Source of the DNA: Arsenophonus sp046530785
Lineage (GTDB): Bacteria > Pseudomonadota > Gammaproteobacteria > Enterobacterales > Enterobacteriaceae
NCBI GenBank assembly: GCA_046530785.1
Contig: JBHEQT010000041.1
Span: 1-45,273 of the forward strand
Direction: 5' to 3'
DNA length: 45,273 nt
The notes beneath the pieces were generated by a model. That model was not told the origin of the DNA and made no database searches. It was given only the letters and a program-made list of their open reading frames with translations. This document shows, in pieces, positions 24,395-35,489 of the stretch. The position numbers were made by a program, and so were the translations under genes. Position 1 is the stretch's first letter. Each line of letters starts with the position of its first letter.

Positions 24395-26482
24395 AATATT
24401 AGATGTCTTTTAAACCTTTGGGCGACGTTTATATAAACTATTATTTTATCAGTATAAAATCAATGAAAACCAAATCTTAAATTTTCCTCTATTATCCTGT
24501 ATTACTATACAATATTTAATATTTGTTAAATTTAGAAATAAGTAGTTTTTACCGATAAAATGGAAATAATCGTATCTTTTTAGCGGAGATGATACTGCTA
24601 AATTAACTATTTTATCACAAATTAGTGATATTAAATTAATTTTTAATATTTTAATTATCGGTATCAATATAATACCTTAAGGAAAATTGGATCGTTATTG
24701 AAATTAATTCGCTAAGAATATAACTTGTTTATCATTCCGATATCCGTAAAAGCACCATAAATTACTCTGAAAGATTTTAAAAAACTTCATCATAATCATT
24801 GAGTTTAATAAGGTTTTATATTTAGCAATTTTGATAATGTTAAAACTAAGAATAATAAGATTACTTTAAGTAATTCCGTGTGAAATATTCTCATTATTAA
24901 TCTGATATTAAGTTTTACTGGTCTAAATATCCAATAAATTTGATTTAAAATACTAAAATAATATATTTAACAGAGCATAAATATTGTAATGATATCTGAG
25001 ATCTATATCATCTTATTTTTAATCATTGAATAACTTTTCATAAAATATTTCTCTCATTTCAACAAATCCTAATGTACTTTCACGTATCCTTAATACCGTC
25101 AAGATATCATCTCTAAATAATTTTTTAAAATTTAAAATTCTGTTTTGTAAAAAAATATTTTTTTTAAATAAATGTTGATAAAACTTCCTTCATTATGATA
25201 CGAAGATAAAATCATGAACCATATAGTTTAAAATATTACGATTTCTATAGAGTATTATAATGGCAATAGAATATATTTTTTAATTTTATTGTTTTAAGAT
25301 ACTTTTACAAATGAAGTGTAATACGATTTATCCTTTCATATTTTCTTTATCAAGATAAATATTTTACAAAAGTGAATTGATTGATAACCATATTAAAATC
25401 TTATTATAATTCTCATGTAAAATATTATAAGTGAAGAATAATAGAAGATCAATTCCTTAATACAAATTTAAATCACCTAAGAAATATAAATTTTCTTCTC
25501 CTAATTATGATTAGGTGAGTAAAATTTCTACATCGTTAATATATTTTTTAAATCCTATGAAATTGTTTTGTTTCTATCATATTCATGTTTTAATAGAAAA
25601 ATTCTTTTAGGAATATTTAAATAGTAAAATTTTCGGCATTTTCATATCGTAATGAGAAGCAATAGAATTAATTTCTATCTCACCAAGATAGATCTCTTAA
25701 ATCTAAAATACTAAATATTTCATTAATCTATTTTTCGTTAAATATTATCTTATTCAGCATATTTTAAATTATTTTTAATATATTAATATAATTCATAATT
25801 TATCAATCTAATAAGCAATATTAGTACTGCGTTTATAATAAACATTTATGAATTAATAAATAAATGAGAATATTAGTATCACTTAAGATATATTTAAATA
25901 ACTAAATATATGATAAATAAGAGGAATAAGATCTTATTTGATATTTTCAGTTTTTTAAAATAATAGGATCTGATATTTTATGTTTTTAAGTGAAATTTTT
26001 AGAAAATTTTATCTCACAATCCTATTGCTATAATAATTTTATTGATGTTTAATGTTTTTTATTCTCTTGTTTTTCATAAAAATAATGAACGTATCTTAAT
26101 ACTAACAAAAAAGAAGAGAAACAGAAAAGTAAGATAGTTCGTTTTTTAATCCTTTACTTAGATAATTCAATATCAGTTTTTTAAACTTATATATTTCTAA
26201 TATACCTTTCTTGATTAAATTTATTTTAATCTTTTCATTGAATTTATTATTTTTAATTAGAGTTCATCATATTTTTTTGATTTGTTGAGTATAATTAGTA
26301 CTTTTTCGAGCTAAATATTTTTCTTTTAAAGAGCTAATATTTTTGATGGATCCATTACATCTTATATATAAAAGTTTCTTAATAATAAAATTAATAAAAG
26401 ATTAAATATAAAAAGATCTGGAAAGATTGATTAATAGATATTTTAAGAAATTGAGTTGATTCATTTTATAGAGGGAGATTTA

Positions 26483-26560
26483 GTGAGGAAAAGCTATTAT
26501 AAAAGAATATTATTAATAATAAGAATATTAAAATTTGTTTTATTTCCACTAATAATATAG
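26483..26560 (+). other. 25-codon frame with good Shine-Dalgarno
   Basis: GGGAG (26473-26477) lies five bases before GTG 26483. The peptide starts MRKSYYKRILLII: basic residues, then a hydrophobic run, resembling the beginning of a membrane or secreted protein. It ends at TAG 26558-26560. I do not recognise it. It is probably a relic of a lost gene or chance. Confidence 0.15.
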
Positions 26561-26950
26561 GTAAATATTTTTACGATTAAATAAAAGTACTTAATAGTTT
26601 TCATTAATTATTGATAATTAATTAGTGTGGGGATCCTCCTTTTTTAGGGAAAGAGTGGATATTCGATATTCTTCAATTATTAATGAATATATTTCATCTG
26701 AAAAGTTTTAGTGATAGTTATAAATTACTTATGTTATATATAACTCATTAAAAACATCGTATCTGTATTATTTCATAAAAGCTAAAAAGAGAGCTATTTG
26801 TTTAATGAATATCAAAAATACAAGGTTTATCAAACTGATTGTATTTCATATACAAAAAATCTTTTAAACCTATAATACCAATAAATTTTATCATCTATTA
26901 CGTTTAAAGGCTAGCAAAAGCGAAACTTATTTAAACAAATTAGGATATAG

Positions 26951-26977
26951 TATTTTATTTTATAATAAAATAAAATA
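26951..26977. repeat. Perfect inverted repeat, 13-bp arms, 1-nt spacer
   Basis: TATTTTATTTTAT and its reverse complement flank a single A at 26964. Gene-free DNA. Confidence 0.75.
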
Positions 26978-29721
26978 AATTAATTCTATCATACAAATGA
27001 ATTTCAATTGAATTTTATTCAAAATTCTCATTACTGAATATTTTTTACTTTATTTTAATTAAATATATTTCTAATATAGACTGAAAATATAAAGATTGAA
27101 ATTAGTCTTTCTCAACACTGCAATATTTAGATGGTGGAAGTTAAATTGGTAACCTTATATTCATTTTTTCCGTTACTTCTTTAGAAAAGAATAATAAACA
27201 ATTAATAGAAATATTTTTTAAAAACTAATTATCAATACTTGTAGTCAGAATATTATTAACTGATTAAAAACTACAAAAAATTGGATTTAAATGCGTTCCG
27301 ATTTATGAAAGAATTTCCATTCTTATTAAGAATAATATAAATTTAGAGGTGTAATTTCAATCTCTATGAAAAGTAGATTTATGGAAAATAGAAAATATAT
27401 TTTGATATAAATATTAAATATATAAAATAATAATTTATAGAATTTAATAAACGGTATCAAACTGAAAAATTATAGTGGTTTTAAAAGTCGTATATTATTT
27501 CTGTAACCAATGAAAATCTATGAAAAAAAGTTAAAGTAAGGAAGAAATAATTAGAAGATTAGATTACTAGATTTTTTAGAAAAATTATTTTTAATAAATA
27601 TTAAAATAATTTAAATTGAAAAGTTCAATTTTATTATTAATAATATCGATATATGATTAGATCAAAGCAAAATATATCCTAAAAAATTAGAGTTTTATAT
27701 ACAAATAAATAGTTGATAATATTAATTTTTTAACTAATTTTATGAGATCATTTTACATCACTTTATATATTTAAAAAGAGTTTAAATTAAGAAGAGTAGT
27801 TTTGAATAAACGATATTTTCATTTCAAAAAAGAGATAGATTTTTCGGATAACACAGAGAGGAAAGATCTTAGGATATAGTTTTTATCTTTTATATTTCCA
27901 TTATATAAATAAAATATATTTTTAACTTAAACTGAAAAATAATATTACATTGTTTCTATAAAAATAAATCCTTAATAGATTTAATCTTTTAATCATTAAC
28001 TTGGATCGATTTTTCTATAATAAGAATTATAATATAATTTTACATTCTATAAAACAGATCTAAGTAAGAGAGAAGTTTGATATGAAATATTTCTTAATAT
28101 TAGATATATTAATAACTTAGAGTAAAATATTGTTATTGAACGCACTAATATCAGTAAAGTTTATAACAATCTTACTCGTTTAAGTTGATTTATAAAATAT
28201 TAACAATTAGAATCTTGAAGATTTATAATAAATATTATCGTATTCGAAGAATTTAATATTTACTGAGAATTTAGCATCATTATTTATATCTAAATGTAGA
28301 TAATTTTCTCTCCTGATTTAAAGAAGAATCACTTTAAATAATAAAAGATTTCTCTTACTTGATTTTTTTTAATAAATTTAATTTATATTAATTATCGTAA
28401 AAAAAATAAAATCGGTTGAATTTTTCTGGTATTAAATTTTATAAAATCGATTATCAAAAAATATTTAATTTTTATAAAGAATAGAGGTAAATTTACTCTT
28501 TATTAATCAAGATTATAACTTGTTATAGTGACTAAAGTTAAAAGGCATAAAATATATTAAAATTTTAAAATAATCCACTTTAAATATAATAAATCTTTAA
28601 GATCAAAATAAAAATTTCTTTATTGAAATATATTCATATCCAAATTAATTATAAGATTATCTTGATTTTATTAGTATTAAAATTTAATTTGATTTTTTCT
28701 GTTAATAAAAGTAAAATTTATAATTTTATTTTTGAATTAGGAGAAGTTAATAGAAAGTTATATAAAGTTGAGAAAGAGTAGTTTTTTAGTAAATTCTCGA
28801 TACTTTCATAGAATTTTTTCTTGCTAATATATTTAATATTAACCAAGTTTAGTGATTAGGTTGATTTAAAATTTGGCGTGGTATTTAGTATAGTGATAAC
28901 TAGTTTGAAATGTAGACATTCAGTGTCTACTAGTATAAGTTACTTAACAAATCTAGATTTACTTCCGATAGAATAAGAAAAGAATATAATAGGTGTAATA
29001 AATATTCTTAGAATATTTATTATTTTTATCATAATTTATAATAAAAATATATAAATATAATAAGATTTTTATCTATTATAAAATTATTATATTTTTTTTA
29101 AAATATATTTAGTTATGATTTATATAGCAATATGTTCAATATTAAATTGAATCTAAAGGATATGATTGATAACAATGGTATACTATAATTATTATAGAAA
29201 TATCTAAATTATTTCCTATAATATTAGGTAATTATAAAATTGTAAATTGTTACTAAAATTAATATTTAGATTAATATCTTAGTAATTAAAATTATTATAT
29301 TGCAATATTTACTTTTTAATTAATAAAAATCTGATTTATTTAATTTTCTCATACTATGGTAAAATACCATAAGAAAAGAGAAATAACTTTATTAAAGTTA
29401 AAATTGATTAAAATATAAGATTTCTATAACCTGTTATCTGAACATAGCAAATTCTCTTTCATATATTTAATTATATTTAATAGATATACTGATCAGTTAT
29501 TACTATATTTATTTATGAGTAGACTCATTTTAGGAGCTAATATATTTCATAATTTATCGATGAAGATATTTTTAATTACGATACTTAAACATCATCATCT
29601 TGATGATGATTAAGTACTTTAATAATTCAAAGAACAAATAATTTTTAAAAGATTTTTTAGAAAAATCTAAATTTTAGATACAATATTACAAAGTAAAGAG
29701 ATTAATAAATATAGATTCCAA

Positions 29722-29814
29722 ATTGATATTCAATTAATTTCTAAAACAAGTGCTTCTCAAAGAGAATTATCGTTTATCGCTAATAAAAAAAATAAATACA
29801 CACCTTCAGAATTA
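29722..29814 (+). other. rsmJ: Probable N-terminal coding extension of rsmJ without a standard start codon
   Basis: The rsmJ frame stays open upstream of its first ATG, back to a TAA at 29668-29670. From 29722 the extension reads IDIQLISKTSASQRELSFIA, which lines up with the E. coli RsmJ start MKICLIDETGTGDGALSVLA as I remember it, sharing I-x-L-I, T, LS and A. No ATG, GTG or TTG occurs in this stretch. The codon aligned with the E. coli start is ATT at 29722; starting there would give 249 residues against 250 in E. coli. No Shine-Dalgarno stands at a usable distance. Confidence 0.55.
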
Positions 29815-30471
29815 ATGGCTTTAGTATTAACAACAGAAAATTTACAATTAAAAAAATTAGACGAACCTAAATTAAACAGTATTTATGTTGATTTCTTTTC
29901 AAAAACTATGAGATATCGATGTAAATTTGGTGGTGGTCGAAATGAAGCTATCGCAAAAGCAGTTGGGATTAAAAAATCCTATTTACCAACTATTGTGGAT
30001 GCTACCGCTGGTCTTGGTAGAGATGCTTTCATTCTTGCTTCACTTGGATGTGAAGTTCAAATGTATGAACGTCATTCTGTAGTTGCTGCGCTTTTGGATG
30101 ACGGATTACAACGTGGTTATGCTAATTCTAAAATGGGAAGCTGGTTAAGAAAAAAAATGTTGTTAATACATGATTCAACTATTAATGCATTATCGACTAT
30201 TTCATACAAACCAGATGTTATTTATCTTGATCCTATGTACCCTCATCGACAAAAAAGTGCTTTAGTAAAAAAAGAAATGCGTATTTTACAGTCTCTTGTT
30301 GGTAATGATGAAGATGCTGATAATCTTTTAATTCCAGCAATAAAGATAGCTAAAAGGCGCGTTGTTGTTAAAAGACCAAATTATGCTTGCTTCTTAGCAG
30401 GGGTTTCTCCACAAGCGATAATCAAAACTAAAAATCATCGTTTTGATATTTATTTATGTTCGAGTGATTAA
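29815..30471 (+). CDS. rsmJ: 16S rRNA (guanine1516-N2)-methyltransferase RsmJ
   Basis: RsmJ (YhiQ) uses S-adenosylmethionine to methylate N2 of G1516 in 16S rRNA of the small ribosomal subunit. From the first ATG the product has 218 residues. It carries the SAM-binding motif VDATAGLGRDAF (61-72), the catalytic motif YLDPMYPH (137-144) followed by RQKSALVKKEMR, and a C-terminal HRFDIY. E. coli RsmJ is 250 residues, and this ATG corresponds to its internal MALVLT near residue 33. No Shine-Dalgarno precedes it, and the conserved N-terminus continues upstream (29722-29814). The gene either starts at a rare codon, is translated shortened, or has just begun to decay. The upstream partner prlC is gone. 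The stop lies inside a strong hairpin (30464-30500). Confidence 0.9.
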   Translation: MALVLTTENLQLKKLDEPKLNSIYVDFFSKTMRYRCKFGGGRNEAIAKAVGIKKSYLPTIVDATAGLGRDAFILASLGCEVQMYERHSVVAALLDDGLQRGYANSKMGSWLRKKMLLIHDSTINALSTISYKPDVIYLDPMYPHRQKSALVKKEMRILQSLVGNDEDADNLLIPAIKIAKRRVVVKRPNYACFLAGVSPQAIIKTKNHRFDIYLCSSD

Positions 30472-30500
30472 TTTTATTAATCTTTAATAAAATTAATCAC
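30464..30500 (+). repeat. 17-bp perfect hairpin spanning the rsmJ stop codon
   Basis: The arms at 30464-30480 and 30484-30500 are exact reverse complements around TCT. The rsmJ stop TAA (30469-30471) lies in the left arm. Four G-C pairs are near the base, and no T-run follows (AAAGGAAAAT), so it is not a standard intrinsic terminator. It could protect the mRNA 3' end or affect termination of translation. Confidence 0.85.
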
Positions 30501-33500
30501 AAAGGAAAATATTAATGATGAAAGATTTATCTTCTTATTTAAAATTTATATAAATACTTAAATAAACTTTCAATAATAAGTATTTTTTAAATTATTTTAG
30601 ATTACTTTATAAATTATAATTTAAATAAATTTAATTTCTATTTTCTTATATAAAAAATTAAAAATAATAAGAAATTATATATATTTTTAAAAGAGAGAAG
30701 TTTTCCTATAAAAATATAATTCTTATTATAAAAAATAAAATAAAAATAATTAAATAACTTAAAACAATTTAAGTATATTATTTAAATATACTTAAAATAT
30801 ATAAAATAAAATGATTATCAGTATTTGAATTACTTAATAAAAACTATTTTTCAATAAAATTATTGAATAAATTGATCCTAAAATCATCCTATGATTTATT
30901 TTTTTTGAGTATCCTATTTATAATCCTTATCAAGAATTTTATATATATAAGAAAAATAAAAGTTATTTTAAATTTTTCAATAGCATATCTAGTAAAGAAG
31001 AATTCTATAGAAAATTTTTATCACTGATTTAAAGTTGCCTATATCATGTGGATGTAGATAGTGGTTATCCATATATATATTTTATATTGGTATATAAACT
31101 CGTGCGCTAAAAAGTATTCGGCAGAAAAAGATAACTCTTTTAAATCATAAGAATTTTTTATTCAGAGTTATAAGAGTTACAAAAAATGAATTTATTTTTT
31201 TATAGAAGAATTTATTCACAATTTAGGAAATATTAGAAGAAAAAATAAATTATTATTTATTTAACTTATTTAAAATAAGATAACTTTATTTTCGAATTTT
31301 TAAAATATATTTAAATATGATTATTTATATTTTCATGAATACGAGAATAATTTTATCTTTTATTAATTTGATAACTATATTTTTTATGTTTTTCTTTCTT
31401 CTCTAACCCCAGGAAAGAAAAAGTTATGTTCAAAAAAATATTACAATCAAATGACATATATATACAAATTTGATATTATCATGGGTTCAGAGTGAAAATA
31501 AAGATGATCAGAAATCTTATTAATATAAATAAAAGTAAAATATTCAAATTGAGGATTTATCATTTTTATCTAAATCAACACTCTGAGATCATAGTGAATA
31601 ATTTTTATTATTTATCTTATAAAAATCTTTAAACTATTAAACATTAAAGATACTAAATTATTGATGAATGAAGCTATTTTGTTAAGATCTATCAGAAAAA
31701 TCTATAAGATATCCATCTTAGATATAAAATATTTTAGATTTTAGTGATAAATTAATTTTTTAATCAACAGTAATAGATCAGTTTTTAACGGATTCTTACT
31801 TTAATCAATTAAACTAATGAATTAATATCCTTATGATTATAAACAATTAATAATTTTATTTCTTTAAATCTCCGAATTAAATATTGAAATGTTTTTCCAT
31901 TTTAATTTTTAATATCCATTATTATATATTATTAATATTATAGAAAGCAATTAATATTTTTGGATACTTAATGATTAAAAATATCATTATTAACACATTT
32001 AATATTAATAATAATATAATAACAAATCTTATTTTTATAAAAAAATAAATTTATAAAAATGATTTCTATCTCAAATAGATATAAAATAAAATATTAAACT
32101 AAAATTTAAATAAATCTTTCTATATTTCTATTCCTCCTCTAAGGGAAAGATATCTTTTTTTTTAAAAAATTATAATGGTTTTTTAGTTAGAAACTTTTTT
32201 AATTATTTTTATATATCTAAATAATAGGATATCGAGAAAACAGATTAAGTAAGGATTGACATTAATGAACTATTTTCATCTATTTAATGAAAATTAGTTT
32301 GTTGTTTTTTACTTTAATTTCTAAAATATTATAGATTTTTCAAAAATCAAAATTAAAGGATTTAGGTTAAAATAAAAATGATTTATTATATTAAAATTTT
32401 TAGAATTTAGATGGATATATTGTTTAATCACTTTTTAACTTAATATTTTTATTTATCCAATTTTGAAGTCTGATGATGATAAATAATGAATAACAATTTT
32501 AGAGTGAATATTTCTATAACTCCAAAGTTTTGATGCTGTTATTAAAACTGTTTGAAATATAACGATCTACATAAAGTGACATTTATCCTAAATATTTTTA
32601 TTTTTGAAAATCTTCTTTTCAGAAATATTCTGATTATAATCCTAAGAATTAACACTATTATTCTTAATAATAATATTAAATATTTTATATTCAAAAGTGA
32701 TCAATTCAGCATTTATACATTCTGAATAAATTAGTAAGAGTTTATTTATGATTAGCATTTCCTATAATTATTTTTTTAAAAAAAATTTAACTGATTGTTT
32801 TGCTATATATGTTTCATTCGGAAATTATAAAAAATAAATATAAGAATTCTGATTCTAACTTTCATCTATCAATGTACAAAAATAAAAATAGATAATTTAA
32901 AATTATATTTTTTCAAAAGATTAAAAGATTTTGTTTATATAAAAAATAAAATATTGGAATAACGATCAGTTTTCATTAAATTTTAATAAAAGTTTATTTA
33001 AGTATAATGAAAGAAATTTATTTTCTAATTAAAATTTGGAAAAATATCCATATCCTTTATTTCTACTCTTACCATTCAAAATCTTTAACTAAATGAAGAT
33101 TTAAAAATATTTATTTAACAAATCAATCTGATATAGATCTTAAAGAATTAAGTGATAAAAGAGAATTTTTCATACCTATTTCTTTTTTTACTATATACTA
33201 ATATTTTCATTTTATATTAAATTTTGCATTTATCTACGATATAATCATATTTATAGAAAAATAATTATTTCTTATTTATTTTCTATTTTAAATAGAGTTT
33301 TCCAGATCATCTTATATAAAGATATAACTAATTATTTTTCAAAACTACTATATATTATAGTAATAGTATTGAAAGTATTATACTTCATCTTAATTTTATG
33401 CAGAAAGAATGGAATTTATATTCCGTGTTGTTTTTAGTATTCCATATATTTTCATGAATATGAGTAGATCCTTTTTTTAATTCTAAAATCACTTTTTATT

Positions 33501-33832
33501 TTTTTTTGGAAACAAATTTTTGGTAAATTGATGTTTTAATGATAATAAAGATTATTTACGATTAGTTATCGATAAATAAGAATATAAAAAATAATCTAAA
33601 CTAAATATATTAATCATCATGACTCTTAATTTATTTTACTTTATGAAAATATTTAAAATAATTTAATATTAATTGCTAGATTAAATCTTTTTAAAAGTTC
33701 TAATATAAACTGTATAAAGTATTAATAATAATTAATAATGTTAAATTATATAGAACTAATATTCCATTCAATGAATAAAATAGTGATTAAAAATTAAGTA
33801 TTACTTTTATTATAATCCCACATCTTACATAT
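30472..33832. other. Gene-free region between rsmJ and pitA
   Basis: About 3.4 kb. In E. coli dtpB, uspA and uspB lie in this interval; none is legible here. Directly after rsmJ there is a short frame with a Shine-Dalgarno (30515-30589). A C-rich spot (AACCCCAGG) lies near 31406. Otherwise I see only A+T-rich sequence and ordinary short hairpins. No terminator is evident for the - strand pitA transcript. Confidence 0.7.
30515..30589 (+). other. 24-codon frame with Shine-Dalgarno directly downstream of rsmJ
   Basis: AAGGA (30502-30506) lies eight bases before ATG 30515. The frame begins MMKDLSSYLNLYKYL and ends at TAA 30587-30589. A 9-bp hairpin (AAATACTTA at 30551-30559 with TAAGTATTT at 30576-30584) followed by a T-run overlaps its end and could terminate the rsmJ transcript. 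I do not recognise the peptide. It is either a chance frame, a relic start or a real microprotein; the first two are more likely. Confidence 0.2.
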
Positions 33833-35320
33833 TTATATGAATTTTAATGATACCCAATAAAACAAACCAGAAAGTATAATAGAAATTGGTAAAGTAAATA
33901 ACCAAGCCAGTAATATATTTTTAATTGTTTTAGTTTGAACGCCACTACCATCAACAACCATTGCACCTGCTAGAGCGGAAGATAGAACTTGTGTTGTTGA
34001 TACAGGCATGCCAGTATAACTTGCAATACCGATGGAGATTGCAGCAGTAAGTTGAGCAGAAACACCTTGTGCGTAAGTCATACTTTTTTTACCGATTTTT
34101 TTACCGATCGTTATGGAAATACGTTGCCAACCAATCATAGTACCTGTAGAAAGCGATAAAGCAACGGCAATAATAATCCAAATTGGTGCATATTCCACTG
34201 TATTAAGTAAGTCATTATTCAAATTATGCAGAAAATGCGCATCAGAAGATGAGGTTTCTGGTAATTTAGCTACCTCTGATACAGTATCAGATAAACACAT
34301 CAATAATCGACGTATTTGATTACGTTGCTCAGGCTTTAGTGATAAGTAACTTTGAATATCCATCAATATCAGTGATGTTTGTTTTAATACATTAATAGGA
34401 CTTGAATTATCACAATGGAATTTCTTATCTAAAATTTCCAATTTAGATTCTGATTGTGATTTATTGATAATATGTTTTATCGCTGATTGATGCTCTTCAT
34501 AATAGTGTTGAAGATGCACTATCGCTTCATGGATACGAGTTATGTCATAACCACTAGCATTTAGATTAAGCACAAACCCATTTGGAGCCACTCCCATTAA
34601 TGCTAGCATAATAAAACCAATACCTTTTTGACCATCATTAGCACCATGAGAAAAACTGACTCCAATTGCAGATAAAATCAACGCAGTACGTGTCCAAAAA
34701 GGAGGAGTTTTTTTACAATTTTTCTTTTCTTGTTCACTGTTTTTTAAATGAAAGAATCGATGTTTTTTTATAGGATTCCAATAACGACGTAAAAAGAAAA
34801 TTAACAATCCTGCCATAAAAAAACTAATAATAGGAGAAAAAATAAGGGAAAGAAAGATTTCAATAACTTTTTGGATATTTAATGCATTTTCTATAGAAGA
34901 ATTGGTCACTAATGCATTAGTTAGACCAACTCCAATAATAGTTCCTATTAATGTATGTGAACTAGAAGCCGGTAATCCTAAATACCAGGTACCTAAATTC
35001 CAAATAATAGCCGCTAATAACATAGAAAAAACTAATGATAAGCCATGAGAAGAACTTAAATTCAAAAGAAGATCTGTTGGTAACAAATGAACAATAGCAT
35101 AAGAAACACTTAAACCACCTAAAATAACTCCAAAAAAATTAAAAAAACTAGCTATAACAACCGCAAATTGAACTTTCATTGCTCGAGTATAAATAACCGT
35201 TGCTACTGCATTTGCGGTATCATGAAAACCATTAATTACTTCATAAAATAGCACAAATAACAGCGCTACTATTAATAATAGACCGGTATAGAAATCCAAA
35301 CCAGTAAATAAATGTAGCAT
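33833..35320 (-). CDS. pitA: Low-affinity inorganic phosphate transporter PitA
   Basis: PitA is an inner-membrane proton-coupled carrier (PiT family) importing metal-phosphate complexes. The product (495 residues from the chosen start) matches E. coli PitA (499) end to end. The two PiT signature regions are present: NGFHDTANAVATV near residues 30-42 and SHGANDGQKGIG near 224-235, with about ten membrane segments around a hydrophilic central loop. Two close starts exist (35326 and 35320 on the - strand). I chose 35320 because the E. coli protein begins MLHLF and because GGA lies nine bases before it but only three before the other. Oddity: PVSTTQVLSS near the C-terminus has Gln (codon 33989-33991) where E. 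coli has His. Strand and position relative to rsmJ and pckA follow the E. coli order. Confidence 0.96.
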   Translation of the reverse strand: MLHLFTGLDFYTGLLLIVALLFVLFYEVINGFHDTANAVATVIYTRAMKVQFAVVIASFFNFFGVILGGLSVSYAIVHLLPTDLLLNLSSSHGLSLVFSMLLAAIIWNLGTWYLGLPASSSHTLIGTIIGVGLTNALVTNSSIENALNIQKVIEIFLSLIFSPIISFFMAGLLIFFLRRYWNPIKKHRFFHLKNSEQEKKNCKKTPPFWTRTALILSAIGVSFSHGANDGQKGIGFIMLALMGVAPNGFVLNLNASGYDITRIHEAIVHLQHYYEEHQSAIKHIINKSQSESKLEILDKKFHCDNSSPINVLKQTSLILMDIQSYLSLKPEQRNQIRRLLMCLSDTVSEVAKLPETSSSDAHFLHNLNNDLLNTVEYAPIWIIIAVALSLSTGTMIGWQRISITIGKKIGKKSMTYAQGVSAQLTAAISIGIASYTGMPVSTTQVLSSALAGAMVVDGSGVQTKTIKNILLAWLFTLPISIILSGLFYWVSLKFI

Positions 35321-35455
35321 AAACATTAATCCAATTTGTTCGAATATGAATTTAATGGATTTATTATCAGCGACAAACGTTATCAGTGGAAGTAAAATCT
35401 ACATATTTAGTCTTTTTATTGAGTAAAAATAAAAATTATATATGAAAATTTATAT

Positions 35456-35489
35456 ATTATTTAAATTTACTTAAGTAAATTTAAATAAT
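35456..35489. repeat. Perfect 34-bp palindrome upstream of pitA
   Basis: The 17-bp arms at 35456-35472 and 35473-35489 are exact reverse complements with no spacer, centred on CTTAAG. It lies about 130 bases upstream of the pitA start, in its promoter or leader region. It could be an operator-like site or a cruciform. A second hairpin follows 15 bases away. Confidence 0.85.

Larger units (their letters stand above)
20398..29721. other. Largest gene-free region (9.3 kb) between the tRNA cluster and rsmJ
   Basis: I find no gene, tRNA, structured RNA or legible pseudogene. prlC, which precedes rsmJ in E. coli, is not readable. Inverted repeats include 21633-21654, 23355-23373, 23954-23975 (followed by a long T-run), 24262-24294, 26603-26622, 26951-26977, 27614-27630, 28912-28930 (with G-C pairs), 28996-29022 (12-bp arms then TTTTTATC), 29355-29371 and 29591-29610. 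Purine-rich spots with runs of G lie near 20993, 22748 and 26631. Shine-Dalgarno plus start remnants occur at 24364 and 26473. Confidence 0.7.

Noticed and set aside
24449..24667. 72-codon reverse frame
   Set aside because: No recognisable domain, no good start context; length within chance for the window.
34113..34319. 68-codon + strand frame within pitA
   Set aside because: Antisense shadow of a clear pitA coding sequence.
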